DNA of 46,487 bases from Lysinibacillus sp. FJAT-14745 (GTDB taxonomy: Bacteria > Bacillota > Bacilli > Bacillales_A > Planococcaceae). Numbering within the stretch: position 1 is the first letter of the stretch; each line of letters opens with the position of its first letter. The notes below the pieces were generated by a model. The model searched no databases, was not told the DNA's origin, and saw only the letters and a list, made by a program, of their open reading frames with translations. Made by a program: the position numbers and the translations under genes. Location: the NCBI RefSeq assembly GCF_001275675.1, contig NZ_LITM01000005.1, forward strand, positions 1 through 46,487. Reading direction: 5' to 3'. Positions 1 through 9,681 of the stretch are shown here, piece by piece.

Positions 1-132
1 ATACGTGAGTTTTCACTTTTTTTCTATACTTTAATGGAAATTTATTGATGGTCAACCCCAAGTTATGGTGATGAGCCTAAATTTTGTAACTCTTTTTCTG
101 AAATAAAATCTGCAATTGCAAATTTAAGCAAC

Positions 133-171
133 AAAAAAACACCTCCTAGACTTTAACAGTCCATAAGGTGT
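133..171 (-). terminator. Rho-independent terminator after ribU
   Basis: Read on the minus strand, an ACACCT...AGGTGT stem with further pairing inside is followed by a run of seven T. It lies 43 bases past the ribU stop. Bases 1-132 to its left show no gene that I can support. Confidence 0.85.
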
Positions 172-213
172 CATTACTTGAACACTATCCTAAATCATAC
201 TTTTTTCACGAAA

Positions 214-798
214 TTAACTCATATACATGGAACGCTGATGATTAATCCATTTACGCATTGTTGTGAATAGTAATGCCATGATGATAGTAATTAAAATACC
301 TTTCACAATGTTAAATGGCAAGATACCAGCTACGATCATTTTATATAGTGAATCACCTACAACTGGTTCCATACCTAAAAAGTAAGTGTACATAGGTAAA
401 AATACTGCATAGTTAAGAATGCTCATTCCCACTGCCATTATGATTGTTCCAGCAGCTAAACCTCCGATAAGACCTTTAACTGTTTTGACGCGATTGAAAA
501 CAAAGCTAACTGGTAGAATAAATAAAATACCTGTTGCAAAGTTCGCGAAATGTCCTACCGGTACTCCCGTTGGTGTGCCTGAGAAAATCCAGTCCAACAT
601 ATTTTTAAAGAATTCTACTAAAATACCGGCTACAGGTCCCATTGTGATCGCTGCAAGCAATGCTGGCATATCACTGAAGTCCACTTCCAAAAACGCTGGA
701 AATGGCGGAATAGGGAAATTAAAAAGCATTAATAAAAACGAAATACTGCTCAGCATGCCAATCGTTATAAACGATTGAAGTTTAACATTTTTCTTCAT
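214..798 (-). CDS. ribU: Riboflavin ECF transporter S component RibU
   Basis: This is the substrate-binding membrane subunit of an energy-coupling factor importer that takes up riboflavin; it works with the shared EcfA/A'/T module, which is not in this window. The 194-residue protein is almost wholly hydrophobic, with about six membrane segments and the family-typical N-terminal stretch FPIPPFPAFLEVDFSD followed by GPVAGILVEFFKN. The length matches the RibU/YpaA family (about 190). The start is preceded by an AGAGGAG ribosome-binding site. The gene is monocistronic: it has its own terminator downstream and an FMN riboswitch plus attenuator upstream. That context independently supports riboflavin as the substrate. 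Confidence 0.93.
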   Translation of the reverse strand: MKKNVKLQSFITIGMLSSISFLLMLFNFPIPPFPAFLEVDFSDMPALLAAITMGPVAGILVEFFKNMLDWIFSGTPTGVPVGHFANFATGILFILPVSFVFNRVKTVKGLIGGLAAGTIIMAVGMSILNYAVFLPMYTYFLGMEPVVGDSLYKMIVAGILPFNIVKGILITIIMALLFTTMRKWINHQRSMYMS

Positions 799-870
799 AG
801 AAAACGCTCTCCTCTTTGCTGATTCAATCTCGCAAGAAGAAAGGTTACGACCTAATCAATTATTATCATG

Positions 871-901
871 AAAAAAACCCTTATGCAAAAGAGCATAAGG
901 G
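871..901 (-). terminator. Riboswitch-controlled terminator of the ribU leader
   Basis: The minus strand reads CCCTTATGC, a six-base loop, GCATAAGGG and then seven T. It lies between the FMN aptamer (ends 1025) and the ribU start (798), the usual place for the expression platform of a transcription-attenuating RFN element. I infer that FMN binding favours this terminator. Confidence 0.88.
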
Positions 902-1024
902 AGAATAGGCATGATTAAAAAACGCCATTAATTAACTATTTTTGAGCATACGCTGTGTGAAGCCACATCGAAAAAACGCTCGTACATAGCTAATTTCATA
1001 ACAATGAATGACGATCGTACCTCC

Positions 1025-1214
1025 ATCTTCTCCCATCCAGACTTTAACTGTCGGCCTTGGAATCGCACCAAGTCAGCCATGCAAAAAATTATTTGCACAG
1101 GTCGCGGGCTGAAGAGCCTTTAGTAAATCATTCGAGCTAATATGACTTAAAGGAAACATTAGCGATTTACAACTCTATTACCGCCGGTCGGGATTTTCAC
1201 CCTGCCCCGAAGAT
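1025..1214 (-). promoter_or_regulatory. FMN riboswitch (RFN element)
   Basis: On the minus strand the conserved blocks run in order: ATCTTCGGGGCAGGG, GTGAAAATCCCGACCGGCGGT, a variable arm, AGCCCGCGA with GACCTGTGCA, TTGGTGCGATTCCAAG, GCCGACAGTTAAAG and TCTGGATGGGAGAAGAT. The terminal ATCTTC/GAAGAT bases form P1. This is an essentially canonical aptamer. It sits in the leader of ribU and is followed by a terminator, so high FMN should switch riboflavin uptake off. Confidence 0.97.
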
Positions 1215-1243
1215 GAATCAATATTTTTTTATTTCATAGCCTT

Positions 1244-1272
1244 ACTATAATGAATTATTAAAGAAAAGTAAA
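1244..1272 (-). promoter_or_regulatory. Sigma-A promoter of the FMN riboswitch / ribU transcript
   Basis: The minus strand has TTTACT (1267-1272), a 17-base spacer and TATAGT (1244-1249), about 30 bases before the aptamer. Spacing is ideal and the -10 is close to consensus. The rest of 1273-1534 holds only inverted repeats (around 1433-1460 and 1454-1488) without T-tracts. Confidence 0.6.
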
Positions 1273-1534
1273 TAGCTTTGCTTAAAAAATTCCGATTAAA
1301 CTTGTATGTTTTACAGATACTCGGTTAATCTCCTTATAAAGTGAAACTGTAATCAGTATGGGGTTTTCCACATCCCAATTGCTAATTAGTGTTCACCAAT
1401 CAGGTAATTAATCTTTCCCTTAACTTCTTTGCTCTTGGTGTTATAAAACGCCAAGAGCATTCACGCACATACAACAGCGAGAATGCTCCAAAAAATTTAT
1501 TTACGTTCTGTTCGTCTATTTGTTGTTTTCTTAC

Positions 1535-2839
1535 TTATGGCATATATCGTTTATTTGCTCCTACAGGCTTTGGCAAGAAATTTTTTAAATCAAATCCTTC
1601 CCAGCTCTCCTGTACAACATTGTCTAGACGTACTTGTTTATCAAAGCTTGCAGCAGTGAGCATCATAGCTTCCATTAATTGAGTTGCACGAACCGCGTCC
1701 ATTGTCGTTAAATCAAGCGGTTCATCAAATGTAACAATAACGCCTTCTGCTACCTCTTTCACAGTGAATGTTATATTTTCCGGGATGACTGGAACGTATG
1801 CATCATCATTTTTAGCTCTCATATCGGTAAGAGCTTCTGTTACAGTGGAAAAGGTTTTACGAGAATCAGGTGATAAATATTCAACTCCATTTTCATCTTT
1901 ATATAAATAATAATTAAAATGATTTGAGGGTGTTAATGCCATAGGCTTTTTTGTCTCTTCTTCTTTGGAAAGCTTGTTTGCTGTACCGTCAGAATTTTCA
2001 ATTGCAATACTTTTATACTCTGAGTCTGAGAATGTGTCCTGTAAAGTACCTACATATTCTCCAGCATCTTTAGAAGCGACATCATAGTCATTATTCTTCG
2101 GCAATACATGAACCAGTTGATCGCCCTTCTCCTTCAATTCTCCTTTATATGGATGATAATTAGTAAAACCATCTGCTTCCTCATCAATTTGTGGCGCATA
2201 CTTTTCATACATTTGTAATGTTGTAGGCTTTTTCTTCCCAAAATCAGTAGTAACTCGTTCATTCGGAATGATATACGTCATCGGAACACTTTCCTTATCA
2301 CGATTTGCCAAACCAATACGGAACATTACTGCATCTGTTAAATCTTCCTTATAAACAGATGATCGTAGAGACATGATCTGTGAATAGTCTGCTACTATGT
2401 TGGATTCCATAATTTTATCATGTTTGACAGAGCTTTTTGCTGCACCATTATCCTGCAATGTTGAATATTGAGAAGGTTCAGGAGCATTTGCCTGGTCTTT
2501 TTTTGCATCATTATGATTCATGAACATGGAGCCTGTAAGTACTGTTAAAACGAAAACTGCTGCAACACTCATAAAGATTGGCCATTTACGAACTTTCTTC
2601 TTTGTTGTTGCTGTCTCGGTACTTTCTTGTTGCGTATGCATACTTTGTTGTTGCTCTTGCAATGTTATTTCATCATCTATCGGTTCGTGTATAGCTTCTT
2701 GAAGATGGACATTATCCTGCAAGCGAGCATCTGCCAATAATCGATTTAATATTTCTTCTTTCGAACGGCGGTCAGAAAGCTTAGGGGCATTATTCAATAC
2801 ATGTTCAAGTTGATCATCATCAAATTGATTATGTGTCAT
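1535..2839 (-). CDS. rsiX: Anti-sigma-X factor RsiX-like membrane protein
   Basis: Probable antagonist of the ECF sigma factor encoded immediately upstream. The 434-residue protein has a charged cytoplasmic N-terminus (about 1-85), one membrane segment (about 86-107, rich in V, L and A) and a long extracytoplasmic part, the usual layout of membrane anti-sigma factors. Its ATG overlaps the sigX stop by four bases (ATGA), so the pair should be translationally coupled, as in B. subtilis sigX-rsiX. It is longer than B. subtilis RsiX (about 370). I see no zinc-binding anti-sigma (HxxxCxxC) motif, so the name rests on topology and on position. The tandem downstream inverted repeats lack a clear terminator T-tract. 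Confidence 0.75.
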   Translation of the reverse strand: MTHNQFDDDQLEHVLNNAPKLSDRRSKEEILNRLLADARLQDNVHLQEAIHEPIDDEITLQEQQQSMHTQQESTETATTKKKVRKWPIFMSVAAVFVLTVLTGSMFMNHNDAKKDQANAPEPSQYSTLQDNGAAKSSVKHDKIMESNIVADYSQIMSLRSSVYKEDLTDAVMFRIGLANRDKESVPMTYIIPNERVTTDFGKKKPTTLQMYEKYAPQIDEEADGFTNYHPYKGELKEKGDQLVHVLPKNNDYDVASKDAGEYVGTLQDTFSDSEYKSIAIENSDGTANKLSKEEETKKPMALTPSNHFNYYLYKDENGVEYLSPDSRKTFSTVTEALTDMRAKNDDAYVPVIPENITFTVKEVAEGVIVTFDEPLDLTTMDAVRATQLMEAMMLTAASFDKQVRLDNVVQESWEGFDLKNFLPKPVGANKRYMP

Positions 2840-3369
2840 TGCCGTTTCGCCTCCTGTTCTCTAACCTGTTGTAGCTGTTGCCTTAAAAATTTAATGGCAC
2901 GATGCTGAGTGGTTTTTACCTTCGCTTCTGTCCAATCTAGTATTTGCGCTGTTTCTGCAATCGATAAATCTTGAAAGTAACGCATAATAATGACCATTTT
3001 TTGGTCACCTGTACAGTGTTCAAGTGCTGCTTGCACCTGCATAAATTCATCACTGGCCAGCAAAACGTCTTCCGGTGATGGTGTGGTTGAATGTAGCTGT
3101 TCCGTTTCCCAGTCAAAAAAATCAAGTGAATGTTTTTGGCGTACAGCCTGCTTTCTAAAATGATCAATAGCGACATTTTTAGCAATAGCAAAAAGCCATG
3201 TTTTTTCACTGCTATTTCCTGCGAACTGATCATATGAGCGCAATACGCGAACATAAACCTCATGCGCTAAATCCTCAGCAAGTGTACGGTTTTTTACTAA
3301 ATAAATAAGAAACTGGAACACGTCTTGATGATATGCATCGTATAATCGATGGAACACGGAGTCATTCAA
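2836..3369 (-). CDS. sigX: ECF RNA polymerase sigma factor SigX
   Basis: Extracytoplasmic-function sigma factor that redirects RNA polymerase, in B. subtilis to genes for envelope charge and cell-surface modification. The 177-residue protein has sigma region 2 (DLAHEVYVRVLRSYDQF, TWLFAIAKNVAIDHFRK) and region 4 with a helix-turn-helix (LSIAETAQILDWTEAKVKTT). The start is TTG, not ATG: TTG AAT GAC is the only in-frame start after the GGGGGTGG ribosome-binding site, and the nearby ATG is out of frame. The order resD-resE-sigX-rsiX is that of B. subtilis. A sigma-X type promoter lies 30 bases upstream, pointing to autoregulation. Confidence 0.9.
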   Translation of the reverse strand: MNDSVFHRLYDAYHQDVFQFLIYLVKNRTLAEDLAHEVYVRVLRSYDQFAGNSSEKTWLFAIAKNVAIDHFRKQAVRQKHSLDFFDWETEQLHSTTPSPEDVLLASDEFMQVQAALEHCTGDQKMVIIMRYFQDLSIAETAQILDWTEAKVKTTQHRAIKFLRQQLQQVREQEAKRQ

Positions 3370-3398
3370 AGCACTCCACCCCCGTTCTATTTATATTT

Positions 3399-3425
3399 GT
3401 CGTCTAATTGCCCACAGAAGTTACA
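3399..3425 (-). promoter_or_regulatory. Sigma-X autoregulatory promoter of sigX-rsiX
   Basis: The minus strand reads TGTAAC (3420-3425), exactly 17 bases, then CGAC (3399-3402). This matches the published sigma-X consensus (TGTAAC-N17-CGAC) at every specified base. It lies 30 bases before the TTG start of sigX, so sigX probably drives its own operon. Confidence 0.8.
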
Positions 3426-3452
3426 TCCAATTAATACCACTCTTTAATAATA

Positions 3453-5228
3453 TTAATCGAATGGTAAATAAAACGTGAAGGTAGTGCCCTCTTTCAGCAC
3501 ACTATCTACCATAATATTGCCTGAATGTGCCTTGACAATATTTCTAGCAATAGCTAAACCTAGGCCAGTTCCGCCCTTAGAACGCGTACGTGCCTTATCT
3601 GCTTTATAGAAACGTTCAAAGACATATGGTAAGTCCTCTTGAGGAATACCATGTCCTGTATCCTGAACAGCTATCTTGGCAAAAGTTGGCTCCTGCTCAA
3701 CCTTCACCGTTACTGAGCCTTCATCCGTATGACGGAGAGCATTATCAACTAAATTCGTTAGTACTTGTTCAATCCGATCCTCGTCTATACTAATCGTAGC
3801 TTCGTCATTAAATTCACTGTCAAATATTAGACGAACATGTTTCTCTTTTGCAACCTGTGCAAATTTTTGCGTAATACGTTCAAATGTTGAATTAATTGGG
3901 AGTTCATCCTTGTAAAGTGTCATATGCCCCGATTCCATACGCGCAAGATCTAATAAATCTGTTACGAGGCGCCCCATACGCTTCGATTCATCATAAATAA
4001 TTTTTGTAATCTCGTTTCGTTCTTCTTGATCCCGAATAAAGTCATCATCCATTAGGGCCTCTGAATAACCTTGAAGCATCGAGATTGGAGTTCGTAGCTC
4101 ATGAGACACATTAGCAATAAAGTCTGAACGCAGTTTCTCTAAGCGATGCTGCTCTGTCATATCACGAATTACCGCAACTGCTCCACGTATCGAATCCTCA
4201 CTATAAAGAGGGCTAATCGTAAACGTATAGTAATTGCCATCCATCTCAATTTCTTCTTCGAGCTTATCCTCAAACATCAGTACATGGTCAAGCATATGAT
4301 AAAGCTCTGGCGGAATTGGCTTCGCACTTTGTGAACCTTTATTGACAAACCATTTTTGCATTAAACGGTCAGCTGGCGGATTACTTAATAATATTGTACG
4401 GTCACGATTAAACGTAATAACTGCGTCTGTCATCGATGTCAAAATATTTGAAAGCTGTTCATTTTCTTGATTGATCACTTCTAGATTGTGTTTCAATTGA
4501 CGTCCCATTTGATTAAAGGCAACTGCAAGCTGGCCAATTTCATCATTTTGTGCAGTCGGCATCTTCGCTTCAAAATTCCCTTTAGAAATTTCAAACGCCA
4601 ACTCTCGCATTTTACGTAATGGAGATGTAATACGTGATGAAAGGAAAAACGCAAAAAATGTCGTCAGTACAAAGGCAATGAACGCAGATAAAAAGACAAC
4701 TTTCGTTGTTTCTTTCGATGTTTTATGTAGCGCATCTGGACTTTGATAAATAAAGACAGCCCCGTGCACTGTATTTTCCACATTTAGTGGGAAACCTAGC
4801 ACAACATACGACTCCATTTTTTCTTCGTCTGTGGATGACGGCATCATCATTTCCTTAATAATCGGTTTATCTGATTGAAAAACTTCTTGGAACGATTTAT
4901 TAGCTAAAATCATATCCTGGATTTCTTTTTTATTGACACCTTCCTGCATAGCAAAAGAAACTCTGTCATGGTTAATAGCAATAAGTGCATTTGTACTTTC
5001 AGGTAAAATATCTTTTAATAATTCCGAAGTCGACTCAGCTGTTTCTTTATCATCTACTATACTAGCAACCGTTGCTGCAGTTTGACGCAAGGAGCTTTCT
5101 GCTTGTTGCATATGGTAATTCTGAAGAAACTCAAGCATTAAAACCGTGAAAACAAACAATACAAATGAAACGAGAAGCAATATGGTTACCCATAGCTTCC
5201 CGACAACACTGTTCCATATTCTATTCAT
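3453..5228 (-). CDS. resE: Sensor histidine kinase ResE
   Basis: Membrane sensor kinase of the ResDE system, which controls aerobic and anaerobic respiration genes. Membrane segments lie at about 10-34 and 176-197 around an extracytoplasmic sensor domain. They are followed by HAMP (RITSPLRKM...), a PAS domain (about 260-360), the phosphoacceptor box SHELRTP (His about 376) and the ATPase boxes NLVDNALRHT, DTGHGIP and GGTGLGLAI. I chose the ATG at 5228 (MNRIWNSVV); a longer reading frame exists, but this start overlaps the resD stop by eight bases and has GAGG upstream. That gives 591 residues, as for B. subtilis ResE. It is transcribed with resD. Confidence 0.93.
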   Translation of the reverse strand: MNRIWNSVVGKLWVTILLLVSFVLFVFTVLMLEFLQNYHMQQAESSLRQTAATVASIVDDKETAESTSELLKDILPESTNALIAINHDRVSFAMQEGVNKKEIQDMILANKSFQEVFQSDKPIIKEMMMPSSTDEEKMESYVVLGFPLNVENTVHGAVFIYQSPDALHKTSKETTKVVFLSAFIAFVLTTFFAFFLSSRITSPLRKMRELAFEISKGNFEAKMPTAQNDEIGQLAVAFNQMGRQLKHNLEVINQENEQLSNILTSMTDAVITFNRDRTILLSNPPADRLMQKWFVNKGSQSAKPIPPELYHMLDHVLMFEDKLEEEIEMDGNYYTFTISPLYSEDSIRGAVAVIRDMTEQHRLEKLRSDFIANVSHELRTPISMLQGYSEALMDDDFIRDQEERNEITKIIYDESKRMGRLVTDLLDLARMESGHMTLYKDELPINSTFERITQKFAQVAKEKHVRLIFDSEFNDEATISIDEDRIEQVLTNLVDNALRHTDEGSVTVKVEQEPTFAKIAVQDTGHGIPQEDLPYVFERFYKADKARTRSKGGTGLGLAIARNIVKAHSGNIMVDSVLKEGTTFTFYLPFD

Positions 5229-5943
5229 TGACAACCTCAAATTTGTAACCAACGCCCCATACAGTAACAATCATTTTTGCAGCGTTTTCAGATACTCGGT
5301 TGAGCTTTTCGCGTAAACGTTTTACATGCGTGTCAACTGTACGTAAGTCGCCAAAGAAATCATAATGCCAAACTTCTTTTAGTAATTGTTCACGGTCAAA
5401 TACTTTGTCTGGTGATTTAGCTAGGAAATAAAGCAATTCATACTCTTTAGGCGTTAAATTTACTTCAATCCCCTCTGCTGTTACACGGTGGGCATCATGA
5501 TCGATCATTAAATGTTGGAACACAACTAAATCTTTTGAAGAAGAAGCATTTGTCGAAGGTGAGAATGCTTGTGAACGACGTAATATAGCCTTCACACGTA
5601 ACACAACCTCACGAGGACTAAATGGTTTTACAATATAATCATCTGCTCCTAGCTCAAAGCCTTGTACACGATTCGCTTCCTCGCCTTTTGCAGTTAATAA
5701 AATAATGGGTGTTGCTGCTCGTTCACGGATTTCCGCACAAACTTCAAGCCCGTCTTTTTCAGGCATCATAATATCTAATAAAATACAGTGATACTCTTTT
5801 TCTAAAGATTTTTCGATCGCTTGTTCACCATTTTCTGCTTCGTCAACAAGGTAACCTTCTCGCTCTAAATACATTTTTAATAAGCGTCGAATACGATCCT
5901 CGTCATCTACAACTAATACTGAAATATTTTCTGACACTTTCAC
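5221..5943 (-). CDS. resD: Response regulator ResD
   Basis: DNA-binding partner of ResE, of the OmpR/PhoB family. The 240-residue protein has a receiver domain with the acidic pair VDDED (about 13-16), phosphoacceptor Asp in LLDIMMPEKDG (about 57) and the switch Lys in DDYIVKPF. A winged-helix output domain follows, ending RTVDTHVKRLREKL...VTVWGVGYKF. In B. subtilis phospho-ResD activates resABC, ctaA and anaerobic genes. Here it is separated from resC by a strong terminator (6005-6032), so resDE probably also has its own promoter. The stop overlaps the resE start. Confidence 0.94.
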   Translation of the reverse strand: MKVSENISVLVVDDEDRIRRLLKMYLEREGYLVDEAENGEQAIEKSLEKEYHCILLDIMMPEKDGLEVCAEIRERAATPIILLTAKGEEANRVQGFELGADDYIVKPFSPREVVLRVKAILRRSQAFSPSTNASSSKDLVVFQHLMIDHDAHRVTAEGIEVNLTPKEYELLYFLAKSPDKVFDREQLLKEVWHYDFFGDLRTVDTHVKRLREKLNRVSENAAKMIVTVWGVGYKFEVVNE

Positions 5944-6004
5944 GATCCCTCTCTTCTAATCTTTCTCTACCTACTATTGTACATGGTATAGCATATATTG
6001 AAAA

Positions 6005-6032
6005 GAAAGCCTTCTTGCCACAGCAAGAAGGC
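6005..6032 (-). terminator. Terminator between resC and resD
   Basis: A perfect 10-bp stem GCCTTCTTGC / GCAAGAAGGC with a four-base loop (6009-6032) is followed on the minus strand by TTTCTTTTC. The other strand also has a T-rich tail (TCTTCTTT), so it may act both ways. It separates resABC from resDE. Confidence 0.85.
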
Positions 6033-6102
6033 TCTTCTTTCCAATACTAGCGACGTAAAAAATCTCATATGTCTCAAATGAATCAGTTTTTATCAAATCA
6101 AT

Positions 6103-7290
6103 TTAAGCTGATGCGTATGAGTGTAAACCTGCAAGAATCAAGTTAACAGCAATTAAGTTAAATAATATTATTGCGAAACCAATTAATGCTAACCATGCAG
6201 ATTTTTCACCTTCCCAGCCTTTTGATAAACGTAAGTGTAGGAATGCTGCATAAAATAACCATGTAACAAGTGCCCACACTTCCTTCGGATCCCATCCCCA
6301 GAAACGACTCCACGAAAGTTGTGCCCAAATCATTGCAAAGATTAAAGCACCTAACGTAAATACTGGGAAGCCAATTAACACTGAACGATAACCAATTTCA
6401 TCAACTAATTGTAAATTTACTCGTTTGACAAAAGGTTGGAAAATCGCACTAATTCGACGTTGTGCAATTAATCGAATTACTAAATATAGAACAGATCCTA
6501 CTAAAAACGACCACACAACTGATGTTAATTTCTTTGCATTAATGAGTGCTGGCATTTCTACTAACGGAGACATGCCATGTTCTTCTACTGCCTTATATTC
6601 ATTCATACCAAATAGTGGCGGCATTTGGTATTCAATTTGACGTCCATTACCCTCTTTATCAACATAAGTATATGTTGAATCGTAACCCATCAAACTAAAA
6701 ACAGATGTAGCAATTACGAAACCAACGACTACCACAAGGAAGAACATTACTGCTTCTAACCAGAAACGTTGTTTAGAAGGTTTCTTTAAATCAACTACTT
6801 TTAATAAATAAACTAGTCCTGCTACCGCACTAATTGCTAAAAGTGATTGCCCTAAAGCAGCTGTAATAACATGAATTGTTAGCCAGTAACTTTGTAAAGA
6901 CGGCATTAAAGGAGTAACCTCTTTCGGGAACATCGCCGCATAAGCAATTATTAATAGCGCCACAGGCAATGCTACCAAGCCTAGAGCTGGCACGCGATAA
7001 ATAAAATAAATCAATATGAATGCCCCAACAATGAACATTCCGAACGCAGTTGTAAATTCAAACATATTACTAACAGGTGCATGGCCTGCATAAATCCAAC
7101 GAGTGATAAAATAACCAAGCTGCGAAAGTAGACCTATAATCGTGACAACAATTGCCACCTTGCCCCATTTTTCAGTATTTTTGCCTGTTGCATTCGATTG
7201 CTTTATCGAACCACCAAATAATAAAGTTGCAACTAGGTAGGCTATGAATGCTACAAATAATAGGTTTCCACTTATGTCAATCAAACTCAT
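6103..7290 (-). CDS. resC: Cytochrome c biogenesis protein ResC (CcsA/CcsB-type haem handling)
   Basis: Polytopic membrane protein of System II cytochrome c maturation; with ResB it carries haem across the membrane and attaches it to apocytochrome. The 395 residues contain about eight membrane segments and the tryptophan-rich haem-handling signature [19 protein letters not shown] near residue 330. Conserved histidines lie in neighbouring loops ([19 protein letters not shown]). The start overlaps the resB stop by four bases (ATGA), so the two are translationally coupled. Length and position match B. subtilis ResC. Confidence 0.95.
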   Translation of the reverse strand: MSLIDISGNLLFVAFIAYLVATLLFGGSIKQSNATGKNTEKWGKVAIVVTIIGLLSQLGYFITRWIYAGHAPVSNMFEFTTAFGMFIVGAFILIYFIYRVPALGLVALPVALLIIAYAAMFPKEVTPLMPSLQSYWLTIHVITAALGQSLLAISAVAGLVYLLKVVDLKKPSKQRFWLEAVMFFLVVVVGFVIATSVFSLMGYDSTYTYVDKEGNGRQIEYQMPPLFGMNEYKAVEEHGMSPLVEMPALINAKKLTSVVWSFLVGSVLYLVIRLIAQRRISAIFQPFVKRVNLQLVDEIGYRSVLIGFPVFTLGALIFAMIWAQLSWSRFWGWDPKEVWALVTWLFYAAFLHLRLSKGWEGEKSAWLALIGFAIILFNLIAVNLILAGLHSYASA

Positions 7291-8957
7291 AAGGTGTTGT
7301 CACCTTCCTTTTCCTTTGTGGATTTCTTGACATCTTCTGACTTATCTAACTGATCTTCATATGGTGGTAGGTCAGCAAATGTAGTAACTGTATCTAAATC
7401 CTTTTTCATACTGTACATATTTTTATTCACATGGGCAGCCATCAATACTCGACCATCCGGCTCCACCTGTAACCATAAACGTCGGTGGTTCCAATACGAG
7501 CCAATTACTACACCAATCATGAAAATAATACCGCCTACAAATAAAATTGGTATCGTACTATCCTTACGAATTGTAAAGTTTGATGTATTACGCATCTCTG
7601 CTCCTGCGAATTTCATTCTATATTTGTTTTCACCAAGTGGTTCAAATGGTGGCTTCCTGATTTCTACAAAGCTCACTTCACCTTTTGGAGTTTCTGGTGT
7701 TTTCATTTTAAATATAAAGGCTGGATTATTTGGTATTGATGTTTTTGTCTGTGGTTCACCATTTTCAAAACCAGCAAAATCTGGTGTATAAACAAGAATC
7801 TGTACTGAGGAACCATTTCCTAAATCATATTCTTTTTTAGGATTCGTTAAATCAATTTGAATTTGACCAAGTGAATCTTCTTCATTTGCTTTATTCACTA
7901 AATTAAAATTCATCTGTCTCAATTCGTTAAGGCGATAATTCATTTGATACAGCGCAAAACCGTTTTCTTTTAACGGATGATTGACACGAATAGAGTAATC
8001 TCTCAATTTTTCAAGATTGTCTATATCTCCTGGAAGAGCTCCGTCAGGTTGTTTGTATAATGTGACGTCTGTTTGGTAGTTCTTCGCCATAGCATTGACA
8101 CCTTGGTTCATTTTCTCGTCCTGCGGCTTATTGCCATGGGTTTCCAAAATAAATTTATTATTTTTAATAAAATAGCCGTCCATACCTGGTATAGCTCGTG
8201 TCTCACCTTCACGTATCCAGATCGTCTCATCCACATAAAAACCAGGTACCAAGCGCAACATAACACCTGCTAAAAAGATAATGAGACCGACATGATTTAT
8301 GTATGGGCCATATCGAGCAAAACGACCGCGCTCTGCTAGCAATGCACTACCATCACGACGAACATGATATTTTAATTCAGTCATTTTTTGCTCAACTTTA
8401 TCTAGCGTTTCATCAGGGTTTGGCACTTGTCCTTCCGCAACGATACGTTGACGCTTCATGAAACTTTCATGACGTTTAACGCGTTGATTTTTTAGAGACT
8501 TATGCAATGGTAAACCACGGTCTAAACTCGCAACAATAATGGATGTCGCAAGCATGCCCACTAAAATTTGGAACCACCAAGTACTATACAAATTAGAAAG
8601 TCCTAAATTATTATAGAGTTTGCCAAACAAACCATACACTTTCTCATAATACTGAGCTTTACTTGGTTCAGGGGCATTTACATACATCTCTTGCGGTAGT
8701 ATTGTTCCGATTGACGCTGCGACCAACGTGATAATAATAAGGGTAATCCCGACTTTTACATTCGAGAAGAAATTCCAAATTTTGTCGATGACTGTTTTAT
8801 TATACGTTTTTGAACGAATCGCCGTTCCATCGTAGCGCATATCAACAACTTTTGTCTGTTTACCTTCCTCAGTTAAAGGACGACCACATTTCTCACAAAG
8901 CTTCGTGCCATATGGGTTACTATGACCACAAGCACAAATGATGTTTTCCATAGTCAT
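7287..8957 (-). CDS. resB: Cytochrome c biogenesis protein ResB
   Basis: Partner of ResC in System II cytochrome c maturation. The 556-residue protein begins with a small zinc-ribbon-like motif ([18 protein letters not shown], CxC...CxxC). Four membrane segments (first [18 protein letters not shown]) follow, with a large extracytoplasmic domain and the last segment at about 478-498 ([17 protein letters not shown]). It lies seven bases after resA and overlaps resC. An alternative start two codons later (8951) has better spacing from the AAGGAG site; the choice does not affect the domains. Confidence 0.94.
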   Translation of the reverse strand: MTMENIICACGHSNPYGTKLCEKCGRPLTEEGKQTKVVDMRYDGTAIRSKTYNKTVIDKIWNFFSNVKVGITLIIITLVAASIGTILPQEMYVNAPEPSKAQYYEKVYGLFGKLYNNLGLSNLYSTWWFQILVGMLATSIIVASLDRGLPLHKSLKNQRVKRHESFMKRQRIVAEGQVPNPDETLDKVEQKMTELKYHVRRDGSALLAERGRFARYGPYINHVGLIIFLAGVMLRLVPGFYVDETIWIREGETRAIPGMDGYFIKNNKFILETHGNKPQDEKMNQGVNAMAKNYQTDVTLYKQPDGALPGDIDNLEKLRDYSIRVNHPLKENGFALYQMNYRLNELRQMNFNLVNKANEEDSLGQIQIDLTNPKKEYDLGNGSSVQILVYTPDFAGFENGEPQTKTSIPNNPAFIFKMKTPETPKGEVSFVEIRKPPFEPLGENKYRMKFAGAEMRNTSNFTIRKDSTIPILFVGGIIFMIGVVIGSYWNHRRLWLQVEPDGRVLMAAHVNKNMYSMKKDLDTVTTFADLPPYEDQLDKSEDVKKSTKEKEGDNTL

Positions 8958-8964
8958 TTTCTCC

Positions 8965-9498
8965 TTATTTCGGCTTCACTAATTCCATGTACGAAGCAAT
9001 TTTTTCCTCCGTCATTTCACCAGTAGTAATTTTGACTACTTTACCATCTGGATCAATAAGGAGAGTTGCAGGTAAATTACCTACATTGTAGGTAGTCATA
9101 ACGTCTTTCGTTTTGTCAATAACTACTGGGAACTTTAATTCGTGTCTATCGACAAAATTCTGTACTTCAAAATCTGTTTGCGCAATATTGACCGACAATG
9201 TTTGTACACCCTGATCTTTATACACTTGATACTGACGGTTTATTGCAGGCATTTCCTTCTCACACGGCGGACAAAAAGTTCCCCAGAAGTTCAAAAATAC
9301 TCCCTGCCCTTTATAATCAGACAGCTTATGTTTTTCACCGTTTAAATCTACTAACGTGAAGTCTGGTGCTTGAGAGCCCACTGCTATTAACTCTACTTTA
9401 TCCTTTGTCGCTGTTCCGTATACCGTGTAACCAATCGCTAATACTAAGACTGCTAAAATAATGGTACGAATTACGAGACGTTTTTTCTTTTTCTCCAA
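8965..9498 (-). CDS. resA: Thiol-disulfide oxidoreductase ResA
   Basis: Membrane-anchored thioredoxin-fold protein that reduces the haem-binding cysteines of apocytochrome c outside the membrane. Residues 10-27 form the anchor. The redox motif is WGTFCPPCEKE (Cys 76 and 79); B. subtilis ResA has CEPC, so this active site is a CPPC variant. The cis-Pro loop is NLPATLLIDP. The start is TTG (9496-9498) behind a GGGGG site, with no in-frame ATG that keeps the anchor. It is the first gene of resABC; a cre-like site and TTGACAA repeats lie upstream. Confidence 0.94.
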   Translation of the reverse strand: MEKKKKRLVIRTIILAVLVLAIGYTVYGTATKDKVELIAVGSQAPDFTLVDLNGEKHKLSDYKGQGVFLNFWGTFCPPCEKEMPAINRQYQVYKDQGVQTLSVNIAQTDFEVQNFVDRHELKFPVVIDKTKDVMTTYNVGNLPATLLIDPDGKVVKITTGEMTEEKIASYMELVKPK

Positions 9499-9607
9499 GT
9501 TAATAAACCCCCTATCAATTACGGCTTAGAGTAACTCCTATTGACGCTAAGCTTTTCATATAAACATTCATATGTATACTTTTTCTGTCTAATTTACGAC
9601 ATTTACA

Positions 9608-9681
9608 TGTTTGTCAAATTTTATATTTGTCAATCACTTGTGCGTCAAACACTACCTTACAAATCGTGGAAACGATTTCAT
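9608..9681 (-). promoter_or_regulatory. resA upstream region: cre-like site and three TTGACAA-type repeats
   Basis: At 9666-9681 the plus strand reads GTGGAAACGATTTCAT, which fits the catabolite-response (CcpA) consensus WTGNAARCGNWWWCAW except for its first base. Between it and resA, TTGTCAA occurs at 9611 and 9627 and GCGTCAA at 9642, about 16 bases apart; on the transcribed strand these are TTGACAA/TTGACGC and could be -35 boxes or regulator half-sites. The rest of 9499-9848 holds no gene. A long imperfect inverted repeat at 9780-9838 follows rluB but lacks a T-tract. Confidence 0.5.

Noticed and set aside
1..20. Terminator of a plus-strand gene ending before the window (GTGAGTTTTCAC plus T-run)
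   Set aside because: The stem is only four to five base pairs and the upstream gene cannot be seen.
1433..1488. Terminator for rsiX
   Set aside because: Two inverted repeats (GCTCTTGG..CCAAGAGC and GAGCATTC..GAATGCTC) are present but neither has a T-tract on either strand; left as unexplained inverted repeats.
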